This document shows, one piece after another, positions 9,260-18,006 of a stretch of DNA of 64,000 nucleotides. Numbering within the stretch: position 1 is the stretch's first letter; every line of letters starts with the position of its first letter. The notes below the pieces were generated by a model. It had not been told where the DNA came from and made no database searches. It saw only the letters and a program-made list of their open reading frames with translations. This DNA is from Chloroflexus aurantiacus J-10-fl (GTDB taxonomy: Bacteria; Chloroflexota; Chloroflexia; Chloroflexales; Chloroflexaceae), in contig NC_010175.1 of NCBI RefSeq assembly GCF_000018865.1, positions 1,054,001 through 1,118,000 on the forward strand, written 5' to 3'. A program made the translations under genes and the position numbers.

Positions 9260-9421
9260 GCAACCTCCTCTGCCAGAGACCGGCCAGCCCTGTTCAAGCA
9301 GCCCTGCATACGGTATGATGATACGCGAAGTCGGCAATTATGACCACTACTGCCGGGCCACCTCGACCGATGCACACCCGGCCACACCAGGATGTTCTCG
9401 CCTACCAACAGGAGCCGTCTT

Positions 9422-10876
9422 GTGAAAAACGTCTGGTATTTTGGGTGGTTAATCATATTCCTCCTCACGTCCTGCATCTCTGCCCCATCCCAGCCCACAC
9501 CACCCCCCACGGCCACGCCATCGGGAGAGGTTGCAACCGCTACCCCAATTGTGCAACCGATCACCACACCAACCGCATCACCGACGGCGCCACCCACTGT
9601 TATCGCCGCCGCCACCATCCCGGCCCCGGTCTACCTGATCGAAAACGATCAGGTGATGCGCCTGGAGCCGGATGGTCAGCGTTTGACCCAAATCACCTAC
9701 GAGCCACAACCGGTACGCGACATGAGCGTTGCCGCCAACGGCACCCTGGTCTACCTGACCGGCAACGACCTGGTCGCCCTCGACGGCAACGGACGACGGG
9801 TGATCTTCAGCGAACAGGCAATCACCAACCCCCGCATCTCCCCCGACGGTCAGCGGATTGTGTACCATCTCGCCAACCCTGCGCCTGGGCTAATCAACGG
9901 ACGCGCCGACTCACCGGCTGGCGTCTACCTCAGCCAGATCACCGGCGGACGACCGGAGCTGGTCATCGCCGACGACCCCGTCCCAGAAACGCCGGACATG
10001 GAAAATCCGGCCTGGCGCTACATCCCGGTCGCGTGGTCGCCAACCGGTGACCGGCTGCTACTCTACGCAGTGATGCAACCGGAAATCGGCATTCCCGGCG
10101 GCGAAGCGGTCATTATCGGGCCGGACGGCCAGATCGTGCGTGCCTTCAGTTGCTGCGAAGAGGAGCTGTGGAGCGTTGACGGTCGTGACCTGGCGGTGGC
10201 GGGTGGCGGCCCCGGCCCCGACATCCGCTTCGGCCTCTACCTGATCAACGCCGACGACGGCAGCGAAACCGCCCTCCTCTCCGCCGACGAAACCACCATT
10301 CCGCTGGTGCGTGCCCCGCAACGCCTGGCCGACGGCTTCGTCTACGCCTTCGTCGAAATGGTACCGACCACTGTCTACTCGTGGGAATACCCTTTCCGCC
10401 CGTTCATGTCGCGCATAAGCGATAACGGCCAGATCACACCACTACGCCCGGAACCGCTCACCGAACCGATAGCCGTCCTCTGGGATGCGCAGGCCCGTGG
10501 TGCCTTAATCCGCTTCGCCACCACCGATCCGCTCATCTGGCTACCCACCGATCCGACCCTACCACCGCAACCTACCATTGCCACCGGCTTTGCCTTCACC
10601 TGGGTACCGGATGCCGACCCGGTAGCCCGCGACTGCGCATCATTCAGCCCGTTAAGCCCCCAAACCGACGCAGCACGTCGCTACGATCCGGCGGTGGCCG
10701 ACATCCAGGCCCGACTGGCAATACTCGGCTTCGATCCCGGCCCGGCAGATGGTCTCTTCGGCCCAACCACAGCCCGCGCCGTCCACACCTTTCGCGCCGC
10801 AGCCGGACTACCCGAAGGCGAGACCATTGACTGCGCAGCGTGGCAAGAACTCTTCAGACGGAGCACGACGCCATGA
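9422..10876 (+). CDS. Lipoprotein with TolB-like propeller and peptidoglycan-binding domain
   Basis: About 484 residues. The N-terminus VKNVWYFGWLIIFLLTSC is a lipoprotein signal with Cys at the lipobox, followed by a Pro/Thr-rich spacer. The body has PD40/TolB-like strands (ITNPRISPDGQRIVYHL, YIPVAWSPTGDRLLLYAV), suggesting a beta-propeller. The last 65 residues (VADIQARLAILGFDPGPADGLFGPTTARAVHTF) are a PG_binding_1 domain. It probably sits on the outside of the cell and touches the cell wall (inference). The GTG at 9422 is preceded by CAGGAG at 7-8 nt and begins exactly at the charged end of the signal; an in-frame ATG at 9392 is less suitable. It ends with ATGA shared with the CinA-like gene. 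Confidence 0.88.
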   Translation: MKNVWYFGWLIIFLLTSCISAPSQPTPPPTATPSGEVATATPIVQPITTPTASPTAPPTVIAAATIPAPVYLIENDQVMRLEPDGQRLTQITYEPQPVRDMSVAANGTLVYLTGNDLVALDGNGRRVIFSEQAITNPRISPDGQRIVYHLANPAPGLINGRADSPAGVYLSQITGGRPELVIADDPVPETPDMENPAWRYIPVAWSPTGDRLLLYAVMQPEIGIPGGEAVIIGPDGQIVRAFSCCEEELWSVDGRDLAVAGGGPGPDIRFGLYLINADDGSETALLSADETTIPLVRAPQRLADGFVYAFVEMVPTTVYSWEYPFRPFMSRISDNGQITPLRPEPLTEPIAVLWDAQARGALIRFATTDPLIWLPTDPTLPPQPTIATGFAFTWVPDADPVARDCASFSPLSPQTDAARRYDPAVADIQARLAILGFDPGPADGLFGPTTARAVHTFRAAAGLPEGETIDCAAWQELFRRSTTP

Positions 10877-11358
10877 TCCCACCCGACATTGCCGAACAGA
10901 TCAGCGCCATTCACGCCGCACCAACCCGCCTGGTCCTCGTCTTTGCCGGAGCCGGCAGCCTGGGGTTAGCCTGGCTCCACGCCATTGCCGGCTCATCGCG
11001 TACCGTCCTGGAAGCCATCGACGCCTACTCACCGCGCTCACTGGCGACCATCACCGGCAACCTCAACGCACCGGCGGTCAGCGCCGCAACTGCACAAGCC
11101 ATGGCCACCTGGGCCTACCACCGCGCCCAAACCCTCAGCGACGGCGACTGGCCATTGATTGGGGTTGGCCTCACCGCCGCCATCCTGACCGACCGCCAGC
11201 GACGTGGTGCCGATCACGCCTTCCTCGCCATCCACAGCGCAACCGACACCCTCCTCGAACACCTCAACCTACCCCGCACCGACCAGCACCGTCTCGATCA
11301 GGAGATCATAGTCAGTCGCTGGTTAATCGCACACATTGCGCGGGTGGTGCTGGGGTAG
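10873..11358 (+). CDS. CinA-like C-terminal domain protein
   Basis: Stand-alone domain of 161 residues resembling the CinA C-terminal (nicotinamide-nucleotide amidohydrolase type) fold. LVFAGAGSLGLAWLHAIAGSS matches the glycine-rich first strand, YSPRSLATITG the following conserved loop, and LIGVGLTAAILTDRQRRGADHAFLAIHS the typical GVGLTA...RRG...H block. Such free-standing relatives are often fused to a cytidylyltransferase-like domain elsewhere, and their activity is not settled. Its ATG overlaps the stop of the upstream lipoprotein (ATGA at 10,873-10,876), so translation is coupled. A link between a cell-wall lipoprotein and nucleotide repair is not obvious. Confidence 0.8.
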   Translation: MIPPDIAEQISAIHAAPTRLVLVFAGAGSLGLAWLHAIAGSSRTVLEAIDAYSPRSLATITGNLNAPAVSAATAQAMATWAYHRAQTLSDGDWPLIGVGLTAAILTDRQRRGADHAFLAIHSATDTLLEHLNLPRTDQHRLDQEIIVSRWLIAHIARVVLG

Positions 11359-12253
11359 AATCACATCAGGCGTCATAAAAATCATGCCCTGCCATTCAAC
11401 AGCGCCTGAACTGGTATCCATATCACCACAGAGACACAGAGAGCGCAGAGGGGTACTGTATCGGGCATAGCACGCGCTCCGCTCCGCACACTCCCGCCGC
11501 CTCTACATCCAACCGTACTGTCAGGGGAGTTCACCAACGCCTACGACCGATCCGCGCCCATCCGCCCAACCCGCGTTCATCCGCGTCCTGTTCATAATGA
11601 CCACGGATACTCGCGGATGTGGCGGATGTTCGCGGATTACCTTATCTGATACCCAGTATCGCCCAAAAACATCGTCGGGTTTGCTGCCATTGCGATGACA
11701 GGTATGGAGCTGTATCTACCAGGGAGTCTGATACAGTAGTTCAGCTATGCACAGTCAGGGGTGTATCACCAACCCTCACGCCCGATCCGCGCCCATCCGC
11801 CCAACCCGCGTTCATCCGCGTCCTGTTCATAATGACCACGGATACTCGCGGATGTGGCGGATGTTCGCGGATTACCTTATCTGATACCCAGTATCGCCCA
11901 AAAACATCGTCGGGTTTGCTGCCATTGCGATGACAGGTATGGAGCTGTATCTACCAGGGAGTCTGATACAGTAGTTCAGCTATGCACAGTCAGGGGTGTA
12001 TCACCAACCCTCACGCCCGATCCGCGCCCATCCGCCCAACCCGCATTTATCCGCGTCCTACCCACAACCATCCTGTCAGGGGAGTTCACCAACGCCTACG
12101 CCCGATCCGCGCCCATCCGCCCAATCCGCGTCCATCCGTGTCCCGCACATAATGACCACGGATACTCGCGGATGCGGCGCACGATCCGCACCGGCGAGGT
12201 AGTCACGAAGAGCGTCGGCTGCTGATTGCGTCACCGCGATAGTCATCTGCCTG
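11359..12253. repeat. Gene-free repeat region
   Basis: No gene is supported. The region carries a CACCACAGAGACACAGAG motif at about 11,427, many copies of the degenerate word CCGCGCCCATCCGCCCAACC, and the perfect 235-bp duplication listed separately. Open frames starting MADVRGLPYL appear twice only because the DNA is duplicated. Confidence 0.75.
11547..12016. repeat. Perfect tandem duplication, 2 x 235 bp
   Basis: Bases 11,547-11,781 and 11,782-12,016 appear identical, followed by about 27 bp of a third copy before it diverges (CGCGTTCATCC becomes CGCATTTATCC). Each unit contains the dispersed ATCCGCGCCCATCCGCCCAA motif plus about 190 bp of single-copy-looking sequence. Identity suggests a recent slip or unequal exchange between the dispersed motifs. 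Confidence 0.9.
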
Positions 12254-12703
12254 TTAGCCCCACAACACGATCAGAAACAACCCGGCAAAAGCCACACTCC
12301 CCGTCCCGAATGCCGCCAGCGCCACCCGCAACCCGATCAGCTTGCGCTGCATCAAGCGGCGAAACGCCTGTTCGCGTTGCGTCTGACTGGCCGCCGCGTA
12401 GCGGTAGGCACCGGGGACAACCACCAGCAGGGCGGCCAGCAATGCAACCATATACGAGAGCACCACAACCGCGCCCAATACCCGTACCGGCAACCAGGTC
12501 AAATACGCCGGCAACGGTGTATCTGCCAGAGCCAGAATCCCGAAAATGACACTGTAGAGGGCACTGACCAGCCCAATGATCTGCCTGGCCCCCTCTTCCA
12601 GCGGCCTGGGTGGGTCTTTCGCCTGCTCTTCAAACCAGCGGTGCAACGCCTCTTCTTCAGCCGTCGGTGCCCGCTGGCGCACAGCGCGAATCTCATCAGG
12701 CAT
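12254..12703 (-). CDS. Small membrane protein with three predicted helices
   Basis: About 149 residues, not recognised. A charged N-terminal segment (VRQRAPTAEEEALHRWFEEQAKD) is followed by three hydrophobic stretches: IIGLVSALYSVIFGILAL, VLGAVVVLSYMVALLAALLVVV and LRVALAAFGTGSVAFAGLFL. A short basic loop (QREQAFRRLMQRK) lies between the last two. The ATG at 12,703 overlaps the zinc-ribbon gene's stop by 8 bp and is preceded by GAGGAGGGG. It is the last gene of the CHAT operon. In defence-type operons small membrane proteins often act as the cell-damaging effector, but nothing in this sequence proves that here. Confidence 0.85.
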   Translation of the reverse strand: MPDEIRAVRQRAPTAEEEALHRWFEEQAKDPPRPLEEGARQIIGLVSALYSVIFGILALADTPLPAYLTWLPVRVLGAVVVLSYMVALLAALLVVVPGAYRYAAASQTQREQAFRRLMQRKLIGLRVALAAFGTGSVAFAGLFLIVLWG

Positions 12704-12899
12704 CGCGCCCCTCCTCAAAGGTCACTTCCAGCATCTCAACGTTGCCGCAGAACGGGCACACCAGGCGGAAGACCTCCAGCCGCAGCCGCTCGTGACCGCG
12801 ATAGAGAACCTGCTCCGGCTTGCCCAACCGTGCCAGATCAACCGTCCAGTACTGCTGACACCGCCTGCATCGTATGGGCTTGGCGAGGGATGGCTTCAT
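12696..12899 (-). CDS. Small zinc-ribbon protein
   Basis: 67 residues with two CxxC knuckles, CRRC near the start and CPFC (LVCPFCGN) near residue 50, the pattern of a zinc ribbon. No other domain fits in. Its ATG lies in an ATGA overlap with the stop of the CHAT gene, and its own end overlaps the membrane-protein gene. Such small ribbons can be adaptors for nucleic acids or protein partners; the partner here is probably the CHAT protein (inference from translation coupling). Conserved length and tight packing argue that it is a real gene. Confidence 0.82.
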   Translation of the reverse strand: MKPSLAKPIRCRRCQQYWTVDLARLGKPEQVLYRGHERLRLEVFRLVCPFCGNVEMLEVTFEEGRDA

Positions 12900-15800
12900 A
12901 CCGGTGATCCTCCTTCTTCAGGTGCCGATACCAGATGGCGGAAACGTTCAGGTACTGGCGGTAACGGCTCGCCGCGTAACCAGGCACAACAGTAGCGCAG
13001 GAGATCAGCCAGTTGCATATACAACGAGTCGGGCGCTTCGCCGTCGGCGTAATGGTCGGCAGCCGCCTGCACCTGATCGGCCAGCGTCATCCGCACCTGT
13101 GGATCACCTGTGTTCAGCGCCTGCCGGGTGGCAGTCACCGTCTGTTCGGCCACCAGCGCCACCTGCTGCTCAGGTGGCAGACTCTGCACATGGGCGGCAA
13201 GCTGCGCGTTCAACACGTGCAGCACCTGCTCGCGTACCTCTGGTGGGAGCTGGGGCAAGACCGCTGCCAGCGCTGTCGGATCGCCGGACGCCACCGCTAC
13301 CCGATAGGCTGCCCAGGCCGCGATCAGCGCCGCATCGGTCGCGTTCAGACCATCGGTCACCACCGTACCATCGCGCACCAGCGTCGCACATGCCCGCAGG
13401 AAGGCAGCCAGTTCCAGCCAGGGCGATCCGGGCAGCTCATCTGCCGCCGCCTGCGCCGCTACCTGTTCGAGCTGCTGCACGAACTGCGCACGACGGTGCT
13501 CGTCGGTGTCGGCCAGCGCCAGGGGCATGGCAGCCATCACCTGCTGGCGCAGCCCGGCAATCTGCTGATCCCGTGCCGCAGTGCGCAGCTCCGCCTCGTC
13601 TGCCCTACACAACCGCTCTACCTCAGCCAACGCTGCAGCCAGCCCCTCATCAAGCCCGGCACGCAGGCGGGTCAGTTGCTGCTCCTCACCCCGGAGCAGG
13701 GCCTGCAAACAACCGAAGAACGTGTTGAACGGTGGTAACGCCTGCGCTGCCGGCCACCGGAGCAGCGACAGCCGCAGCGGAATCAGCGTCTCTGCCACCT
13801 GCTCAGCCGCCTGCCGATCAGCCTGCCGCACCGTCTGCACCACCTCGTTGACAATCCGATTGAGCAACGCGACCAGATGTTGCAGGCGGGTCTGATCATC
13901 GCCGGGATCATTGATCCAGGCCGCAATCGCCTCGGCAAGTGACGGCGTGGTCTGGTCAAGTGCGGCGATGAGTGCCCGTACCTGCTGGATTTCACGGGGC
14001 ATACGCAGCCGTTCAAAGATTGCCAGCCCCTGCTGATAACGCGCCAGGGCCGTCGCCTGATCACCCCGTCCCTGTGCCACCTGGCCCAGCTTCACCGTGC
14101 AGAACGCGATCTGCTGCTGATCAGACAGGCGTTCGGCCAGCAGCAGCGCTTCACGTAGACAGGCTTCCGCCTGCAACCATTGCCGGCGCAGTAGATAGAT
14201 ATCGGCAATACCGGTAAGCGTGGCGCTCTTGCCGCGCACATCCTTCAGCGCCTCGTCAATAGCCAGGCTCTCCTCGTACAGCGCCTTGGCCCGCTCCAGC
14301 TCCCCCTGCACCCGATAAATATACGCCAACGCGTGCAGCGTGGCGCTCTTGCCGCGCACATCCTTCAGCGCCTCTGTGATCGCCAGGCTCTCCTCGTACA
14401 GCGCCTTGGCCCGCTCCAGCTCCCCCTGCACCCGATAAATATACGCCAACGCGTGCAGCGTGGCGCTCTTGCCTTGCACATCCTTCAGCGCCTCTGTGAT
14501 CGCCAGGCTCTCCTCGTACAGCGCCTTGGCCCGCTCCAGCTCCCCCTGCACCCGATAAATATACGCCAACGCGTGCAGCGTGGCGCTCTTGCCTTGCACA
14601 TCCTTCAGCGCCTCTGTGATCGCCAGGCTCTCCTCGTACAGCGCCTTGGCCCGCTCCAGCTCCCCCTGCACCACAGAGATATCGGCTAATCCATGCAGCA
14701 ATCTGCTGCGAACAGCCGTACCGTCACCGACATCTGCCAGGGCCTGTTCCAGTTCGGTACGCGCCGTCGTGAGATCGCCGAAGTGCCGGCGAACGGTGGC
14801 GACCCGCCAGATGTGCCAGGCGCGGGTATCACCGCTCAGGGCAGTGGTCGCTGCGCTCAGCAGCGGCAGGCTCTGCCAGACGACCTCAACCAGCGCCGGT
14901 GAACGGTTCAGTTGACCATACGCCAGCTTCGCCAGCCAGACACCGTAGGCAACGAGACCACCAGGTGGTGATGGATGTTCACTCCTGCGTTGTATCTCCT
15001 GCCGGATCACGGGCTGGAAACGGTACGTGGCCGGTTGATCGGTCGGTATACCTGTGTCATCTGTCACATACTCTGCTACCCGTAGCAGGCTTCGCCGCAC
15101 CAACATGCCCAGGGTCTGCCGGGCGTCGGCAAGGGCAGCGTCGGTTGGTTGTCCATCGTCATCGGTTGGTAAGCCCCACAGAAACACCGCAGCAGCGGCA
15201 AAAAAGGGCATCTCCAGACTGCTCAGTTGCTCCAGGTGCCGGCGCTCGGTTGCGGCCAGCGGTGCCAGACTCACCTCCAGCGCACTTGCCAGCCGGGCGT
15301 GGCGTGGATCGAGTCCCTGACGGTGCGCCTGGGCCAGATATTCTGACCAGCGCTCAAGGAAGTGGTGCGGTTCACCCTCGTACTCGTCATAGGCCGCAGC
15401 CAGAAGCTGTATCGCCAGCGGGTAGCCCTCGGTGTACGTTGCCACCTGGCGGGCAATCTGCCTGTGAGTCTCGACCGGTTGCCCATTGCAGGCCCGGCTC
15501 GACATGCGCATAAACAGCTCAACCGCGGCCTCTTGGTTCAGACCAACGATACCGTCCCGCTCAGGCACCAGCCGCTCATCGGGCAGACCGGTTGGGTGCG
15601 CCCGACTGGTGAAGAGCAGATAACATCCCCTACTCAGCAACAGATGGGTCAGGCGTTGCACTGCCGCTGCCGCAGCCTCAGCCCCCGCATCTGGTTGCAA
15701 AATGCTCTCGTAGTTGTCAAACAGCAGCAGGTCGTCCGGCTCAATCAGATCGCACAGCTCCTGGCGCAAACGCTCCGTCAGATCGGTGCTCTGGTCACCG

Positions 15801-17071
15801 GCGGATATGATCGTCTGCAATGCCTGCGGGCCGACCAGCCGCTCGATCAGCTCGCGACAGACCCGCCCTTCGTCAATCGGCGCATTGGCGAAGCTCACAC
15901 CGGCAACCCGTCCGAAGCGCCACCCAAAACGGCGGATGAAGGTAGCCGCCAGCGCAGTTTTGCCCATACCGCCGGCACCGACAATCGTCGCCACTCGCCC
16001 TTGCTGCAACGCCGTAGCCAGCGCGACCAGCTCGGCGTTCCGGCCTAACAGACCGGTTGTCGGCACGGTCACCTGATCTGGCAGCCTGACGGGCGTCGAC
16101 CAATCGAGGTGAATTGTGGGCTGACCTGGGGGCAGGTTCAGCGCAGCCCAGCCATTGTCACAGGTGTAGCCTACCAGCATCCCGGCAGCCGCCGGATGTT
16201 CGTCAGCCAGCCTGATCCGGGCCTGGCGCAGCGCCTCCGACGGCTGACGACCGGCACTGAGATAACGGTAGAAGGCAGCCACCAGATCGTCACTCAACGG
16301 ATCGGGAAAATTGTGTTGCATACCCAGGGCCAGCGGCACCCCCTGGCGCACAAAGGCCCGTGCCAGTGGTGCGCTCTGACAGGCGCTGAGCACGACCAGG
16401 CGCAGACCACCACGCGGTGCGTAACGTATCAGGTCGCGCCCCAACAAGACCTGGCGATTGCCACAGTCGTCCTCAAACGCAAGTACCACGTCAACGCCAT
16501 CGGCAACCGTTGTCAACGCACCGTGGCAGGAGATGTGAACAATAGCCGGGCCATCGGCCAGCGCCTCGCGCAACGCATACCGGGTCGGCGGAACGCGTTG
16601 GGCTACCAGCGCCCGTTGACTCTTCGCCAGCGCCTGCTTCAGCGCCCGTATCTCGCGATCAAAATCGAGATGGTAGGCAGGGATGCTGCCATCGGGGTAC
16701 AGCAGCGGATCGGCGCAGACAACCAGCAGCCGTGGCGGATCGGACGCAAACGGTGGGGCCGGGAGTGGTTCGAGGCGCAGGATACTACACTGAAAGAACA
16801 GAAACCGTCGGTCGGGAGTCACCGCGTATTCCCAGGGTATCCGGTCTGCCCGCTCATCACACGCCAGCAGCAGCAGATCATCGGCGGCGCTCTCCAGCAT
16901 ACGCAGGAGGCGGGTACCACCCAACGCCGCAAACAACCGCTCACCGGCTGCGTATGGATCACCGACGCGACGATTGGGTTTGCCTGGTGGATCACCGACA
17001 ATCGCCGTCATATCGGGGATGTCTTGCAACGGGGTCTCGGCCAGCACCTGCCCGGAATCGGCAACCGCCAC
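12896..17071 (-). CDS. CHAT protease - STAND NTPase - TPR protein
   Basis: Large cytoplasmic protein, 1,391 residues from a GTG at 17,071. Residues 75-310 form a caspase-like CHAT domain with the dyad His183 (VHISCHG) and Cys231 (LSACQS). Residues 340-640 are an NB-ARC/STAND-type NTPase with Walker A GAGGMGKT (364-371) and a Walker B-like LLLFDNYESIL. Residues 790-950 hold TPRs, including four almost identical 40-residue units (LERAKALYEESLAI). The last 400 residues are helical without a recognised domain. STAND proteins normally oligomerise when their repeats sense a ligand; here that would switch on the protease (inference). The gene leads an operon with the zinc-ribbon and membrane genes through 4- and 8-bp overlaps. 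The first strand of the CHAT region seems to be missing from the annotated start (see finding). Confidence 0.9.
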   Translation of the reverse strand: MAVADSGQVLAETPLQDIPDMTAIVGDPPGKPNRRVGDPYAAGERLFAALGGTRLLRMLESAADDLLLLACDERADRIPWEYAVTPDRRFLFFQCSILRLEPLPAPPFASDPPRLLVVCADPLLYPDGSIPAYHLDFDREIRALKQALAKSQRALVAQRVPPTRYALREALADGPAIVHISCHGALTTVADGVDVVLAFEDDCGNRQVLLGRDLIRYAPRGGLRLVVLSACQSAPLARAFVRQGVPLALGMQHNFPDPLSDDLVAAFYRYLSAGRQPSEALRQARIRLADEHPAAAGMLVGYTCDNGWAALNLPPGQPTIHLDWSTPVRLPDQVTVPTTGLLGRNAELVALATALQQGRVATIVGAGGMGKTALAATFIRRFGWRFGRVAGVSFANAPIDEGRVCRELIERLVGPQALQTIISAGDQSTDLTERLRQELCDLIEPDDLLLFDNYESILQPDAGAEAAAAAVQRLTHLLLSRGCYLLFTSRAHPTGLPDERLVPERDGIVGLNQEAAVELFMRMSSRACNGQPVETHRQIARQVATYTEGYPLAIQLLAAAYDEYEGEPHHFLERWSEYLAQAHRQGLDPRHARLASALEVSLAPLAATERRHLEQLSSLEMPFFAAAAVFLWGLPTDDDGQPTDAALADARQTLGMLVRRSLLRVAEYVTDDTGIPTDQPATYRFQPVIRQEIQRRSEHPSPPGGLVAYGVWLAKLAYGQLNRSPALVEVVWQSLPLLSAATTALSGDTRAWHIWRVATVRRHFGDLTTARTELEQALADVGDGTAVRSRLLHGLADISVVQGELERAKALYEESLAITEALKDVQGKSATLHALAYIYRVQGELERAKALYEESLAITEALKDVQGKSATLHALAYIYRVQGELERAKALYEESLAITEALKDVRGKSATLHALAYIYRVQGELERAKALYEESLAIDEALKDVRGKSATLTGIADIYLLRRQWLQAEACLREALLLAERLSDQQQIAFCTVKLGQVAQGRGDQATALARYQQGLAIFERLRMPREIQQVRALIAALDQTTPSLAEAIAAWINDPGDDQTRLQHLVALLNRIVNEVVQTVRQADRQAAEQVAETLIPLRLSLLRWPAAQALPPFNTFFGCLQALLRGEEQQLTRLRAGLDEGLAAALAEVERLCRADEAELRTAARDQQIAGLRQQVMAAMPLALADTDEHRRAQFVQQLEQVAAQAAADELPGSPWLELAAFLRACATLVRDGTVVTDGLNATDAALIAAWAAYRVAVASGDPTALAAVLPQLPPEVREQVLHVLNAQLAAHVQSLPPEQQVALVAEQTVTATRQALNTGDPQVRMTLADQVQAAADHYADGEAPDSLYMQLADLLRYCCAWLRGEPLPPVPERFRHLVSAPEEGGSPV
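14220..14699. repeat. Four 120-bp tandem repeats inside the CHAT gene
   Basis: Four consecutive 120-bp units, nearly identical at DNA level, each encode one 40-residue TPR. The first three units share their 3' half exactly. Synonymous positions are hardly diverged, so the copies are young. Confidence 0.92.
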
Positions 17072-18006
17072 CTGACAGGTCTGTTGATCGCAGGTTAAGC
17101 GCGCAGGATAAGTGGCATAGGTGTTTCAACGACACTGCATCTGCTGTGAAATCTGATATAGTGACATCATAGCACAGTTCAGTGGCGCGTGGGAATATGA
17201 GACTGTCACCACAGAGACACAGAGGGGTAGGGCACACTTCTACCGCGCCTGCCGCCAACCGTCCCGTCAGGGGCAGTTCACCAACGCCTACCTATCCGCG
17301 CCCATCCGCCCAACCCGCGTCCATCCGCGTCCTGTCCATATATCACCACAGAGACACAGAGAGCACAGAGGGATACTTTATCAAATCGGGCGTCTCATCA
17401 CCTGCGCTTGACAATGCCCCACCTCCGACACACCTAACCAGCACCCCATCCCGCACACCGGCAAGGATACCACTTCCAGCCCGGATTGCCCTCGTTTGGA
17501 GTGCGGCAGCCATGCTGCCGCGCCAACCGTGCTTACGATCCGGCACGTGGTGGAGCGGAACCTCTAATAATGATACGGTAGTTCAGCAGCACATCAGAAT
17601 AATTACTACAGTGGCACAGAGGGATATTGAAAGGTTATCTAGTCACAGATGCACCGGTCATTCTTGACAACTTGCCTACCCTGTGGTACTGTTCAAGACA
17701 CTCTGCACCTCAGTGAAAGTGGCGATCAAGGGCGATGGAGTTGCGCAACACACAGTTGTGCCTGGCAGCGCAAAGCGGTTACGATCACCGTCTGATCAAC
17801 CGCTCTTTTGCTATACCCGCGTTCGGGGTTGGCGACGCGCCGTGAGGGCGTGCATAACGGTGGATGAGACGTTGGCCCAGTCCGACAGTCGATCAACAGA
17901 TGTTCAGCGGCAGTGCCGGATCAACGGCAGTGCCTGTGGAATGTGACGGCTGCGGCCAGCGTTGTTCATCAAATACAGGTGTTCGTTTTAGAGTGAGGAG
18001 GTTCCT
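17072..18006. repeat. Gene-free region between CHAT operon and ABC transporter
   Basis: No gene supported. Two CACCACAGAGACACAGAG copies (about 17,203 and 17,344), a CCGCGCCCATCCGCCCAACC-type block (about 17,300) and a GTGCGGCAGC hairpin (17,501-17,523) fill the first half. The second half is unique sequence ending in a strong Shine-Dalgarno (GAGGAGG) for the solute-binding protein. A short open frame at 17,683-17,946 has no recognisable content. Confidence 0.7.

Noticed and set aside
7214-9343. A 709-codon open frame on the + strand
   Set aside because: It runs antisense to the pseudo-helicase start and to nth, and out of frame over the hydrolase gene. Its composition (Arg/Pro/His-rich) is that of a shadow frame.
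11619-12225. Two nearly identical small genes starting MADVRGLPYL
   Set aside because: They are copies of the same non-coding duplicated DNA containing dispersed words.
17683-17946. Small gene before the solute-binding protein
   Set aside because: No ribosome-binding site or recognisable sequence; probably leader DNA.
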